This document shows, in pieces, positions 37,601 to 49,136 of a stretch of DNA of 64,000 nt. Origin of the DNA: Larus michahellis (Eukaryota; Chordata; Aves; Charadriiformes; Laridae); the NCBI RefSeq assembly GCF_964199755.1, contig NC_133906.1, positions 9,300,001 to 9,364,000 of the forward strand. The letters are read 5' to 3'. Numbering within the stretch: the stretch's first letter is position 1; every line of letters starts with the position of its first letter. Below the pieces are notes generated by a model. It was not told the DNA's origin. It ran no database searches and saw only the letters and a program-made list of their open reading frames with translations. Position numbers and translations under genes: made by a program.

Positions 37601-40600
37601 TATCCGATGTGCTTTAGCACTACTTGGCTCAAACTGCCTGCTGAAAGCTGTGCAAACCAGCTGCCTCAAAGTAAATGAGATGCACTGACACCGCATTCAG
37701 ATGGTCCGGCCCCAGAAGCAGTGAGCTCTGGGGAGAGAGCAAGCACCTGGGCAGTGAGTCCTAAACTGCTGCTTCTGTGAGTTTTGTAACTGTGGTATAC
37801 GGGGGCTGTAGTGTCATGGTGTATCAATATAGTTAAAGCAGTGCAGCTTTTGCTTGTTGCTGTAAAATCCTAGCTGGGTCTTAAAAGCTGTTCCTTTTTT
37901 CTCTGAAGAGCAAACCCTCTGCAATAGCAGGTGCTTCGGTACCTGATAAAAGCAACATCTCTCTCAGCCATTCAGTGGCTTTGAATGTTCCAGCAATTCT
38001 AGTTCTTATGGCCCCTCTTCCTCAAGAGGGTTCTGCTGCTATTGAGACATGACAACAGTTTTTAAATTTGAGTATTGTTTTAAGCAAGGCCAGCTGACTG
38101 TTCAGCACATCCAGTGCTGCATTGCTTCACAGACTACCTGGGTACTTCTTGTGGTTTTCCTGGCTTCATTTTGCCCAGCTTCTTAATCTGCCAGTGGATT
38201 CTCAGTGGCTGACTTAACTCAGGACAATAAAAGAAATTACAGCAAGAAAAGATGCCTGTGCTAAATGGGCTGAGCATAGGACATAGGTAATCCTTTATCA
38301 CCTAATTCCCCACTGTCTACATGGAGCTGTTGTCAGATGTCAGGCAGCTTTTCTGTTGGACTGTGCTTTGTGATCCATTCTCCATTTATTGTCCCACTTT
38401 CATGAGCAGGTAACTGTTCTGACAAAGACAGCGGAGCTACTTATTTCCAATAAAAGATAATAGTGGGCGTCAGTCCAAAATATATATTAGTGCAAAATGT
38501 AGTCTGTAGTCTTATTTTTTTTATATATTTCCCTGTTGCTGTAATATGTACAGAATATTTTCTTTAGTAATTAAACCTTACTATAGTAAGGCATTAAAAA
38601 CTCGGGTGCCTGGAGCTAAGTGGTTTGCATGTGTGCTGGGTATTGTACAGACAGATGAAAAATCCCTGACTGCTCACTTTGTAAGACACTGCAGAAAAAG
38701 GAATTAAGCAGGCTATCTCTAAAATAGCCTGCCTCTTTCTTGCCTTGCTTAGAGCACAGTTAGAAGCTGTGTTTGTGTCTGTAGGTGGCATGGGAGAGAG
38801 CCTCAGAAGCTTGTTGTACCACCTTCTGGAACAATGTAGGAATAAAGAAAAGTAGCCCTTCAGCTGTGTAAGCAGCTGTGGGTCTTGTCTTTATGCTGGG
38901 CTAGATGAGCTTGACTGGTTTATCCTTCTTTTGGATTTATTTTAATTGTTTATGGGACAAAAAGTACTTCCACTTTAATAACTCTTTAAATTGGCAGTCC
39001 TTTTTGTTCCTTGGTCTTCTCAAGGACTCTGAAAATGTAATAAAACAAATTGCCTGCATGTCCTGCTTTTGTCTTGCTACCCACACAAAACCCTGGGAAG
39101 ATCATCTACCTAGCCTCCAGTAATCAGTCAGATCTGTGTGCTGCATAGTGAGGTGTACATAGAGACTCTTGCCTCCTGCAGTGGATGAATCAGTTCTTCA
39201 GGGTACATTTGACAGTAGTGATGCCCCTCTGAGACCTCTAGTTTTTTATAGTGAAAAGCTCGCGTGGATTGATAGGCTCTTTTGCTAATGTGACAAATGT
39301 ACTAATGAAATGTACTCTTCATAAGACAACTTACAACAGGACTGATCCCCTTGACAATAGGACTTACTCTGGCTTTCATTCATCAAAACAAAAGTGTGAA
39401 TATCTAACATCAAAAGCATTCACTTTTTTTTATGGGGCAGCATGTGATTGTAGAACTTGGAGTGGGACAGAACATGACCTAAAGTAACTTGAAAAATCTT
39501 TGCATCGTTAATTACAGTAATACTACACACTCTTAAAAACGTCCCATGGTTGCCCCCATCTATTTAGATTTTACAGAAAAGTTGGTCACAAATGTAAACC
39601 CTACATTATATGTTCATCTTATTTTATTAATCCTATTGACCTGAGTAGGCTTCCTTGTATAAAAATTTGCAGTATCCATCTACTACTTAAATTAAGCATT
39701 GCTTTAAAGGCTTATGATTCTGTTACCTCAAACCAAAACTATTTCTGAGGGCAATAGTGACAACTAAATGGTTTTATTAGTAACTGGAGCTCAGAACACA
39801 ATAGAAAACTCTTAATTTGAGATGTCTACAGTGGCATTTCAAAAGCATGCAAATGACTCATGCACAATTCTCATGAACTTCAGACTACAGACTCCAGGTG
39901 ATAATGTAGTTGAAACAGCTTTGTTTTTCTTCCCGAAGTGTGATGGTGATTAAACCAGTCAGTGTTATTTGTTTGGTCAATACTAGACTTACAGCTGTCT
40001 TGTCTGAGCCTTTAATATTCTTGCAGCAACTGTGTCGGGGGTCCTGGTTCTCTCAGCATAAATATGCTGTGCACAGAACCTCAGTTTCTGGTGTAACTGA
40101 AGGAATGAAAATAGGAATAGTATATTCTGGTATCTTTAAATTAGGGAAATTAGGAAACTGGAAAAGGACCCACTGCGTTTTGAAAACATCTTAAACTTAT
40201 TCTTTCCCAGCTTGCCTCCGATCTCTTTGGTTTCATGAAATGAACTAACTTTTGCTGTGTTCTCCAGATTACAATTTAAAAATAGGTGGGAAGTACTTGC
40301 TAAATTTGGAAGCAAAGTGTTTAGGTCAAGGTGGAGTAGGGAAAGAAAACATGATCAAGTTGCTTTTATGTTGCTTTGGAAAGTAGCTCATTCAAATTTT
40401 ATAGTTTATTTGAAGCAAAACTCCTGAGTTGATTTCTCTACCCCATTCCAACTCAGTTTTGGAGCCTTTCTTCAGCTTATCTAACTGTATTCGGTGTCTC
40501 CGATCTGCTGCAGTGGCCACTGTTGTCTAACACTAAAGCTAGGAACTAGTGTGGTGAAAAGCAGAAGGGGGAAAATAATAAATAACTAGTAATCTAAATC

Positions 40601-43600
40601 ACTAAATCTAGCTGATTTCAAATATTTTTAACTTTAAAAGAAAAATGATCAAGTCAAACATTTTTCTCCCATGTTGGTATGATACTTTCCCAACACTACT
40701 GTGCTGGTAGTCTGCTCTCCAGACTACAGTCTGACCCTTTGAAATTTCCAAGGTTGAGTGAGAAGAAGGAAGGAACTCGAACTTACAGATGCCAGAATGA
40801 CAGATCTTGTCCTTAAGTTTCTTGGACAAGCGGTGATTTCTCCTCCTACTGCTAGCATACTCCTTAAATTTCTGTATCAGGCTGTGATATCACCTTGTGG
40901 GGGGGAAACAAAGGGTTAACTCAAATTTCATTTTTCTTAAACAGTTCTAAATTCAGGTGATATGGAGATTTATGAACACATATACAGGCTCCTGAATTTT
41001 AAAGGGCTCTTCCACTGACAACATGCCCACAATCCTTTCCTGTTCTACTTCGTATGATGGATGAATTTTGTTTTTCATTGTTATGCTCTTTTATGGTGGG
41101 CTGGCTGCTATATTACACTTTAAATGCATTTCATATCCACGGTACCTGAACAGGCTCAAAGATGGAAAATCCATTTTTAAATGTGGTAAAAAGACACTTA
41201 AGCTGCTAATAGTGTCAAAAATTGTCACTTTTTAATACACTGGAGACAGCTGCGATGGAAATGTTATCCTAAATGGATAGCAAGATCTTACTTACTTTTA
41301 AAATAATTTTATAGCACAACACTCAATTGTTTTTAGATTTGACAAGAATACTCTGAAGCCACGTGACATGCTAATATCTTGTCAATTGGTCTGTGTTGGT
41401 AAAGGAGGACTCTTTAAGAGGCAATGGAAGGGTAACTGAAGCAAGAATCAATTGTGGAATATATGCCCTCAAGAACATAGAGAAAAATAACTACAGACTA
41501 CTTTTAAGTACCTATGGGTACCTTATTTTGCAGCAGGGATGTTTTTTAAGTTGTACTGGAAACTTATTACTAGTTATTGTTTGTTGCTAGCTCTTAACAA
41601 GGAGTGTCTGGTAGATACGTCATTTTTGGCTTGATAAACCAACAGTGTGAATTTAAGACTTAATTGCTTTCTTAAGTTTGCAGCAAAGGAACACTGTTAA
41701 TCTATTACTGATAGATCTAATCCTGGGAATCGAATCTGATATTGGGTGCTTTTTATGAAAGAAGGGTGAATAGAATGAGATCCTGTTTTTCTGTACAAAA
41801 TGACAGCACTTTGTAGCTACGACTGAAAACTGAGTCATTCTAGAGACTACCGCTGTTTCGTAGGCTGGTAAATACAATTTAGAAAAAGGCGCAGCTTTGC
41901 TCAGCTATCTTGACGCTGAAAATGTTTGCTCTCTCCTAACCCCCTAGAAATTATTTATGTTAATCACTTGGTTACAGGGTACTTCTCCTAGCCTTCCGGT
42001 GACCTTAGCTAATGCGGCCCCCCAAGACAAGAAGGAACAAAGGAAATTCTGAAGCGGCAAGGGCAAAGGTGGTGTTGCCCGTGGGTTTTTAATATCTTCC
42101 TTTTTTTTAGTATGTGCATTTAGCTTCCATATCCAAAGGAGTTTTTTTCCCCTCAGTATTAGATCTTTCTTTGCCTTATTTTCCCTATACTGCTTGCTTT
42201 CTTCACACTTGACTGAATGCCCTTCAGCAAACGGCTTCTGGTTATTGTCAGAAAAGCTATCTGTAATCCTAATAAGTTTATAATCTTGGTTTTGGCATCA
42301 ATACTATACAAATAATTAAAATCAAACAAACCCATAAAAAGCATATAGGAATATGTTGACCAGTCTGTTGGCTTCTCTCCTTCTTGTGTCACTGTACTTT
42401 CCCATCCCTCTTTAAAAAGCACCTTTTATCATTAGACTTTCTGGTTTGGAGTGTGTTCTTTGTTGGCTTTTGGACACTCAATCATAATGATAAATCTTAT
42501 CTGAAAGCCATCTCTTTTGACAGGTAAATTTGAAGAAAAAGAAGATAAAGTTCCAAAGCTGGAGCACTTAAATAACCTGGCATACCTGTGCAATGTGAAT
42601 GTGGTATTGAACAAGAAAGATTTGCTTAGAATGGAAATGCTGCTTTTGGAAAACTTTAACTGGAACCTCTGTCTACCAACGCCAGCACACTACATTGACT
42701 ACTACCTCTATGTGTCCCTTGGCGAGAATGACCTTCACAATGGCTGGCCAATCACCTCACTGACCAAAATCAAAGATTTTCTGGAGAAATATGCGTATTA
42801 TTTCCTTGATTTCTCAGTGCAAGGTAAGAGGCTTAGTTTTACACTAGAACTATCTTACATTTGGCAAAAGGCAAAAATCCGAAAGAGATAAGGGCTTTAA
42901 AACTTGTCATAATACGGATTGCACAAAACTGTGTGCAGAATGGCTTCTCTTTGAAGTTACTTCAGATGGCAAACGGTAGGGTTTCCCTGCACTATGCATA
43001 AGCCTTTTGTCTCTTTTTGGAAGTCTCTAGATGAGATCATTTATTTTTTTCTTCAGCTTAGAACACTAATTGGTAAGACTGTCAGAAATGGGGCCTAAGT
43101 TTTGATCTGCCACAGAGCATAAACTACTGTCAGTTGCAGACATTATATTATGCAGTTCACGTATGAATCTTTTTTTTTAATGATTTGGTTTGCTGCATCA
43201 CTTCCAGTATCTGCCTGTGTAAGAGGCAGTGAACTGCAGCATCCTTGTAAGCCAGGTTCAACACTAATGTAAAGATGTGTGTAATTGTCAATACCTAACT
43301 TTGGTTCACTTGATACCAGTCTACAAATTTCAGCATAGTCTATTTTGTGGCTTTTTCTGAAATGAAAGAAACTATAGTGAAGCCTTGATAGTAGTTGCAA
43401 ACAAGTAGTACAGAGATCTTTAGGGAAGCTTCATCCAGTTTTGAGAGACTTCTGGTCACGAGCTAATACTCTGAGATGTGTGGAACAAAGTTGTGGATTT
43501 AATTTTGTCCTGTTTGCCATGTATACACATAATAGGCTCACTGCAGAGACTAGTAAGAGTATAATTCTTCCTTTTGTTTTTACTTTTGTAGATCACACTT

Positions 43601-45099
43601 TCCTCTGTTTTCGTCCATCTCTGATTGCTGCAGCTTGTGTGTGCGCCTCACGTATCTGTATGCAGATTTCTCCTGCCTGGACAACACAGCTTGAATTGCT
43701 AACATGTTATTCCTGGGAACATCTTGCCCAATGCATTGAAATGATGTTCATGTAAGATCAGAAAGAAAGTAATCTGTTTGTGCTCTTAGGAAGATGTTAC
43801 CACTCCTTTTTTTTTTTTTTTTTGTAATTGTTTAGCTAGAATTAAAATAGTACGATATTACACTGGTAATCTCCATCTTCAATTTGGGGGTTGGAATAAA
43901 AGGAAAAAATCAGGTCACTTTGCTAAACACTACATTTTAACAATATTTGCAATGTGGAATGGAGTGCACAATTTAGCGTTCATTATGTTTTCTTGTACTG
44001 GTTTCCTTGGGTTTTTCTCCAGTAAAGGACTTGACTGTGATGCATCAATACTGGTCGGGTATGTGAGCACATACAGTCTTAACAGAAAATAAAAAAAGTT
44101 TAATAGCATGCTTTAGGTTGGGAGTGATGGTGAACCTTCTGAATCCCTACTTAAAGCAGGGCCAACTGAAGTTATAAATCAGACTGCTTGGGGTGTTGTC
44201 TAGTCAAGTTTTTGACTGTCTCCAAGGATGGAGACTTGCTAACCTCTCTGGGCAACTTGTTGCAGTGTTTCATCATTCTCATGGTAATCAAAAGTGTGAA
44301 AATGCTTCTTCCTAATATCTAACAGGAATTTGCCTTGTTCCCTTATTGCTACGCACTTTAATACTCTGCAGATACTTACAGAGACTACTTCACGATGTCT
44401 TTATGTTGTAGACTTAAGGTTCCAAGATAACCAGTCCATCAGTAAAAACATACTCATGACGCAAAATTATCCATAAACTTGTTGTTAGTGTGTGAAGATC
44501 ACAGCAGGTTAATTAGAAATTAATTGTGAAAGCAACTGAAGATGACCATATACAGCTAGGGCCAAAAAGCTGATGATGTAGCGCGGCTGCTGAAAAGTTT
44601 GGGATATATGCAATACCTTTGAACTTTTCTTTGATAAATCTTACTTATAATTTGTTTCAGATATTATGAGAATGACATCAAAGAAGCCAGTAACGTAAAA
44701 AAGCAAGTAACAATTCAATATCAAGAACAGGAAGCATTGGGAAATTTGAGCCATCAAGCCACCACTCAAGTTCTTTTCCAGCAATCTAGTTATCACCCTT
44801 TAGCCCAGCATTCAGCTACGCTTTCCCAATTCCAGTCGCCAGTGCAAGACTTGTGCTCTGCTTATCGTGACTCCTTACAGCCCCACAGGCCCAGCAGCCT
44901 GCTTGCTGCCAGTGCTGACAGCTCACTGCGCTCCTACGCAGCTGTTCAGGCCAGCCTTCGGCCGTCTGCCCAGGCTCTGCCCATCCAAATGCCCATTGCC
45001 CTGCAGATGGCATTAGGAACAGAGCCCATTTCCACGGCTTACAGCAGTAGTTACTTCAGTGGTTATCACTCATATGCAGCTGGGTGTTTTGATGGATAA
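22576..45099 (+). CDS. CCNJL: Cyclin J-like protein, complete coding region in five exons
   Basis: Coding parts 22576-22638, 33638-33848, 42524-42823, 43592-43751 and 44661-45099 join in phase to 390 residues; human CCNJL is about 387. The protein is an orphan cyclin. The first cyclin box spans about residues 22-145, with MRRYF at 37-41, the helix around [16 protein letters not shown] (58-73) and LLLASKFEEKED (88-99). The cyclin-J signature [10 protein letters not shown] is at 138-147. The second cyclin fold runs to about 245, followed by a Gln/Ser/Ala-rich tail without a known domain. I chose CCNJL over its paralogue CCNJ because the tail keeps CCNJL-specific strings ([33 protein letters not shown]), although the amino terminus ([12 protein letters not shown]) is closer to CCNJ. 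It is thought to act as a CDK partner, but its role is little known. FABP6 lies tail to tail with it. Confidence 0.94.
22639..33637 (+). other. CCNJL intron 1
   Basis: This is a large first intron of 11.0 kb and moderately AT-rich. It holds several T runs (28907-28920, 30847-30862), an alternating TA/TG stretch near 23560-23577, and a 170-codon minus-strand open frame (32526-32014) of no recognised identity. No interspersed repeat of known family was identified with confidence. Confidence 0.75.
33638..33848 (+). CDS. CCNJL: CCNJL coding exon 2 (first half of cyclin box)
   Basis: It is preceded by a long pyrimidine tract and AAAG, and encodes residues 22-91 plus one base of Ser92. It ends at GCAA|GTAAGT, a strong donor. 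It contains the MRRYF helix and the [16 protein letters not shown] helix of the cyclin box. Confidence 0.95.
33849..42523 (+). other. CCNJL intron 2
   Basis: This is an 8.7 kb GT-AG intron. It contains a T run at 34493-34507 and a perfect 16-base palindrome at 38576-38591. A faint CR1-like string near 34880-34920 is too diverged to call. I see no further exon. Confidence 0.75.
42524..42823 (+). CDS. CCNJL: CCNJL coding exon 3 (end of first cyclin box, start of second)
   Basis: It opens after CTTTTGACAG and completes Ser92, runs KFEEKED, reaches the cyclin-J signature [10 protein letters not shown] at 138-147 and ends in Val-Gln plus one base of Asp192 at G|GTAAGA. It is exactly 300 nt long. 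Confidence 0.95.
42824..43591 (+). other. CCNJL intron 3
   Basis: This is a 768-base GT-AG intron. I see nothing else in it. Confidence 0.85.
43592..43751 (+). CDS. CCNJL: CCNJL coding exon 4 (second cyclin fold)
   Basis: It opens after TTTTGTAG, completes Asp192, and carries the conserved [14 protein letters not shown] helix and the [12 protein letters not shown] helix, then ends with two bases of codon 245 at AT|GTAAGA. Splicing is needed to continue, since reading through the donor meets a stop at once. Confidence 0.93.
43752..44660 (+). other. CCNJL intron 4
   Basis: This is a 909-base intron containing a T run (43807-43823) and an internal CR1 fragment (about 44165-44360). Confidence 0.85.
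44165..44360 (+). mobile_element. CR1 LINE internal fragment
   Basis: The stretch aligns by eye with the 3' UTR-proximal part of CR1: CTCTCTGGGCAACTTGTTGCAGTG, a CATCATTCTCATGGTAA segment, CTTCTTCCTAATATCTAA, and a TTGCCTTGTTCCCTTATTGCTACG segment. It lies in sense orientation inside CCNJL intron 4, is well diverged and lacks the 3' terminal repeat. Confidence 0.75.
44661..45099 (+). CDS. CCNJL: CCNJL coding exon 5 (carboxy-terminal tail)
   Basis: It opens after TTTGTTTCAG, completes Ile245 and encodes residues 245-390, ending Cys-Phe-Asp-Gly and TAA (45097-45099). The tail is rich in Gln, Ser and Ala and keeps the vertebrate CCNJL strings [20 protein letters not shown] and SSYFSG, which identify the paralogue. 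Confidence 0.94.
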
Positions 45100-46980
45100 A
45101 TATTGATGTCTGAAAAAGATGATACGATAGAAGCTGAAGAAGAGACCATGTGTGTGATACAAGATGTGTATCTGAATGAAAACCATGAAGGAACAGAATC
45201 CTTGTGGCTCACTCATTCAGAGGATCTGGATCTGCTCATCACTGGAACCTGTGTGCCTTTCTGCCAAGGGTTGTACCTTTGGCTCTTAATAACAGAGAGA
45301 AATAGAAATTCATTAATATACCTCACTCCTTGTCACTTTGAAAGGCATCTGCGTAGAAACCCTGTGGAGATTACTTCCTTCTAGTCTTCAGTTAGTGACT
45401 TGTCAGAGTTGGCTGAAAGCTTATGTTGAAGAGTTATTTCAAGCTGGAATGCTTGTTGAATTTCTGGCCAAGTAGCAACGTACCTAGAGGGTGATGGAAA
45501 ACACAGCGTGCTCTCCTCTCCCAGTGATGTGTCGCTTGAACAGTGGCAGCTTATACTACTGGAAGCTTCTACTAAAATGTACTGAAATTGGTATCAGTTA
45601 AATGTGAACTTTGTTTATGCAGAAATCTATGCATAGAACACTTTCTATTTTCTCTGAGCAGGAGTGATAGTTCAGGAGTAAAACTTTAGGATAAAAGGAA
45701 AAAAAAGAAAAAATGGGCCAGAAGACTATCAAATCATTTTTGACTTAAAATTTTCTTGGAATCTAAACGTGGTGCTGCTGAACAGAACATCACTCTCCTT
45801 CAAGTATTTTAGAAACAAAGCCAAAACCTTAAATCATCTCTTAGATCTTTAATGTGCTGCTGCTTTTGAGAGTGGAGATTATTGTTAGTAAAATTGTTCA
45901 TGAGCTTTATCAGGGATTTAATGTTACTTGAAGAAATCCTCTTGCAAAAACTCTTGAAAGTTTCACTGCCTTCAGTTATTTCAACTTTTGGGCCCAATGA
46001 CTTGTGGCAGTAGTTCAGGCTCAGGACAGTGGAACGGGTGTTAATGGGGGCACAATTTACTGTGAAATTAGAGTTTGATGGCAGTGTTAGACAATGCTGA
46101 CTTAGTTTTTTAAATACCATCTTAGCATTCTTTGGAAAATGTAGCTGTTAAATTGCAGATTGTCTTGTGTATTTGCAATAAGAGAGACACCAACTGTCAC
46201 ATATCCAAAAGCTGCTTTCTCAACTGAAACCAGGGATGATTGTTCAAAAAACTGTATAGGCTTTTTTCTTTGTTAATGTAGCTATTTACAAGAAATGGAC
46301 TTTGGCAAAGGTGAAACTTTAGTTTTGATATATGCAACAGCTATTGTAAATTTGTTTGAAGGCAGTACTCCTGGTTTGTCTTTTCTCTGAAGGTTCTCAG
46401 GACAGCAATAGAAGTAATGTGCAATATGCTTTTACTGACTTGGGGTAACTGTTTCAAGTCACATGTCACAGTGCTGTTTTAACTTATATTTTTAGAGAAT
46501 TGTTTTTAAGGGTGTTTTAGGGTGGAGGGGAAAAACTAGCTCACATACTAATGCGTGTTTGTGTAACTGTCTTCTGAGACTGCGACTTTTGGTATCAAGT
46601 TAATAATTTCTTCCATTCAGCAGGCTCGAGGAATCATCTTGTTTTATTTTTAATTTTTTAAGATGCAAACTGTAAATGAAGAGGCAGTACACTTCAGAAA
46701 TTAGTCTAGAATTTTAGAGAACTTAGTCTTTTATTCTGTTAGCTTTGTATTTATATTAAACTTTATTTTGAGAAGACTTCAGTGTATTTTTATTATGTCA
46801 TTCAACAGATGTAAAGAACAACATATATGCGGCAGTACTGTTGTGTGGGTTTTCTTTTTTTTATCACCCTTATAATTTGTGTCATGTGCAGTGTTATACT
46901 TTGACCATTGTGCTTAATTGTGAAAATACTTGTGAATTTCCCAGTGAAAGTTTCCAATAAACAAACACACAGTTGAAGTA
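45100..46980 (+). other. CCNJL: CCNJL 3' UTR
   Basis: About 1.9 kb of AT-rich sequence follows the stop. ATTAAA at 46755-46760 and AATAAA at 46956-46961 are both followed by T- or GT-rich stretches. The latter, with a T11 run shortly downstream, is the better end. Further AATAAA strings at 47107-47112 and 47173-47178 could extend it. Confidence 0.65.
46956..46961 (+). terminator. Poly(A) signal, probable end of CCNJL
   Basis: AATAAA with a GT-rich stretch before it and a T-rich downstream element about 25 bases after it. Confidence 0.6.
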
Positions 46981-49025
46981 CCCTTTTTTTTTTTTGAGTG
47001 GTTTCTCCTTGGCTTTTAAGAACTAACAAAGAATATATGTGTATACCACTTACAGTGTTTTATAGAATAATGGTTGGACAAATGTGATGAAAAGGCCTTG
47101 CCAAATAATAAATTGTGAGGGATTAGGCAGATCAAGAACTTGGTCACTGCACAAGAAATAAGGTCCTATTCCAATAAAGTGTTGGAAGTACAAAGTGGGA
47201 TGAGCAGATGGCTGAAGAAACAGGCAGAAAATGTGCAAGACAAGGTAAGGACATAAAATATAAGAACGGATTGTTGCAGCTCACGTGGCCAGTGTGTCTC
47301 GGGGCTGCCATCTTACCTGAGGAGGTTGAAAGGCTGCACAGGAGAATGCAGTTGTACGTTCAGTCTTTTTTCTGGTGACTGCATCTTCTAAGCAGGAATT
47401 GTCTGTTGACTTTTGGGTTCTGTGTGTGCTGTTGTGTCATGGGTGGAGTTGGGGCAGATTAAGTCCAACAGCAGACTCTAAAAGGGAAAAGATTTGTGAG
47501 AATTTGAGTTGACCGACACTGGTTTGATTGACAGTTCTTTCCAGAATGCTTTAAATGTTGGTGGCAATTCCACACATTGAATTTCTAGGTAAATGCCTTT
47601 TCATGTGACTGTAGTGGTTTTTTTTTCCTTTTGTGAAAATTTACCTTTTCAGGAAGAGCGAGATGACCTAAAGTCACTTTTCTGAAGACTTTGCCACAAT
47701 TACTGTTGGAGGGAGCTGCGGAGCCAGAGGTGCTGAGTTAATTTTTAAACAAATGGGTGCAAACCTTCCCATCCTGTGCATGTGCTATTTAATGCCGTCA
47801 GTTGGAGGATAGTTATAGATCAGAATTTTTACATGCTGATTAACTTATACTTCCCTGGCAGACTGAAGAAAGGCTGCTGCAAATGCAGCAAAACTAAGCA
47901 TGATGTCTATGGCATGGAATACTGAATTAGCCATTCCACCCTTCTGTCTGTGCTTCTATGGGAAGCTAAAAAAGAATCCTTGAATAGTGTAAACATCACT
48001 TAGCAACAGCTAAAACCAATAGGTATTATTGACATTCCCTTCACAGCAATTGCTAGAAAGAAAAATTAACTCTTTGCCAGCTGAAACCAGGACACGTGCA
48101 GCCTGGTTTGGGTGAACTGATGGAGTCTGGATAAAGCTTTGTTGCAGCTGGAGAGTTTAGTGATCTCTATTAAGGAAAATATAAAAGGGAATTAAAAGCC
48201 TTTTTTTAATGCAAGATATCTGAAGTGATTGGGATTATCAGTCATGTACATAGGCCCATCAGAAAATGAACTTTCGTGTACATAAGACACATGCACTGGC
48301 TAGTTACTGATTGGCTTATGAGGGGAAGCAGCTAACTGGATCCAGAAGGCAAGACAGCTGGAAAAAGGAGTCTGAAAGGGAAAAGTTTGTGGAGCAGGTA
48401 TTGTGCAGAAGTGTATTTGGAACAGTGATTCCAAAAACTGAGTTATATTCAATTCCCACTGTGTTCAAGAAAAGAGGTTTTCACATGCACTCTATGTAAA
48501 TAACAGAATTGCATTGAGAAAATAAGACTCCATGTTTACCTGCAATTACTTGCAGTAAAACCTTAAATGTCTTCTAAGAATTTGGGTCAAGAGCAGATAC
48601 TGATGAGAATGAGAAAACCCTATCTTTCAATGAGTGATAAATTGACTTTCTCTTGTTTTCAAGCTCCTAAATTTCTGCCCTCCTGCCAGCAATAGGGCTA
48701 AAGACTTTCATAAGGTCTTTCAAGTTGATGTGATTTGGGCAGAGTATTGTCCTATTCTCTAGACAGAAGCTGAATAGTAGGCTAAGTAGGTGGCAGACAA
48801 TATCTGAATATGCCAAGTATGTATCATATCCTGAAATACTTAGGCTGGACAACATTATTAAATGCTGTGTTGCATCTTCTGATTTTTGCGTTCTGATTTT
48901 CTGAGTATTCGTCAGATCTTTAGGAATGGGGTAAGCATTAATGTTTGAGGATAACATTACTGTGAGAAACAATTCTTCATGTTTGCAATACAAAGAACGA
49001 GAGGAAAAGACAATCATCATTCTAT
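46981..49025. other. Intergenic region between CCNJL and FABP6 3' ends
   Basis: About 2 kb separate the converging genes. I see no gene, RNA or recognisable repeat. Extra AATAAA strings at 47107 and 47173 (plus strand) suggest that transcription from CCNJL may sometimes end later. Confidence 0.55.
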
Positions 49026-49035
49026 TTTATTTATT
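49026..49035 (-). terminator. Poly(A) signals of FABP6
   Basis: Two overlapping AATAAA hexamers on the minus strand (49035-49030 and 49031-49026) lie about 50 bases past the FABP6 stop, implying a very short 3' UTR, which fits this small gene. Confidence 0.65.
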
Positions 49036-49082
49036 TGTATTGTTTGTTTTTCAGTGCACGGGGAGAGGCTGGCTTTACTGCC

Positions 49083-49136
49083 TTAAGCAATCCTTTTGCT
49101 GGTCCTTTTGTAGACTACACCAGAAGAAGTAGAAAT
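49083..49136 (-). CDS. FABP6: FABP6 coding exon 4
   Basis: After TTTATTCCAG the exon reads [17 protein letters not shown] and then TAA at 49085-49083. This is the conserved last beta strand of FABP6. At 54 nt it is too short to stand out as an open frame on its own. Confidence 0.95.
   Translation of the reverse strand: MSTSSGVVYKRTSKRIA

Noticed and set aside
47075-47105. GGTTGGACAAATGTGATG resembling CR1
   Set aside because: Similarity is limited to about ten bases and breaks at once on both sides.
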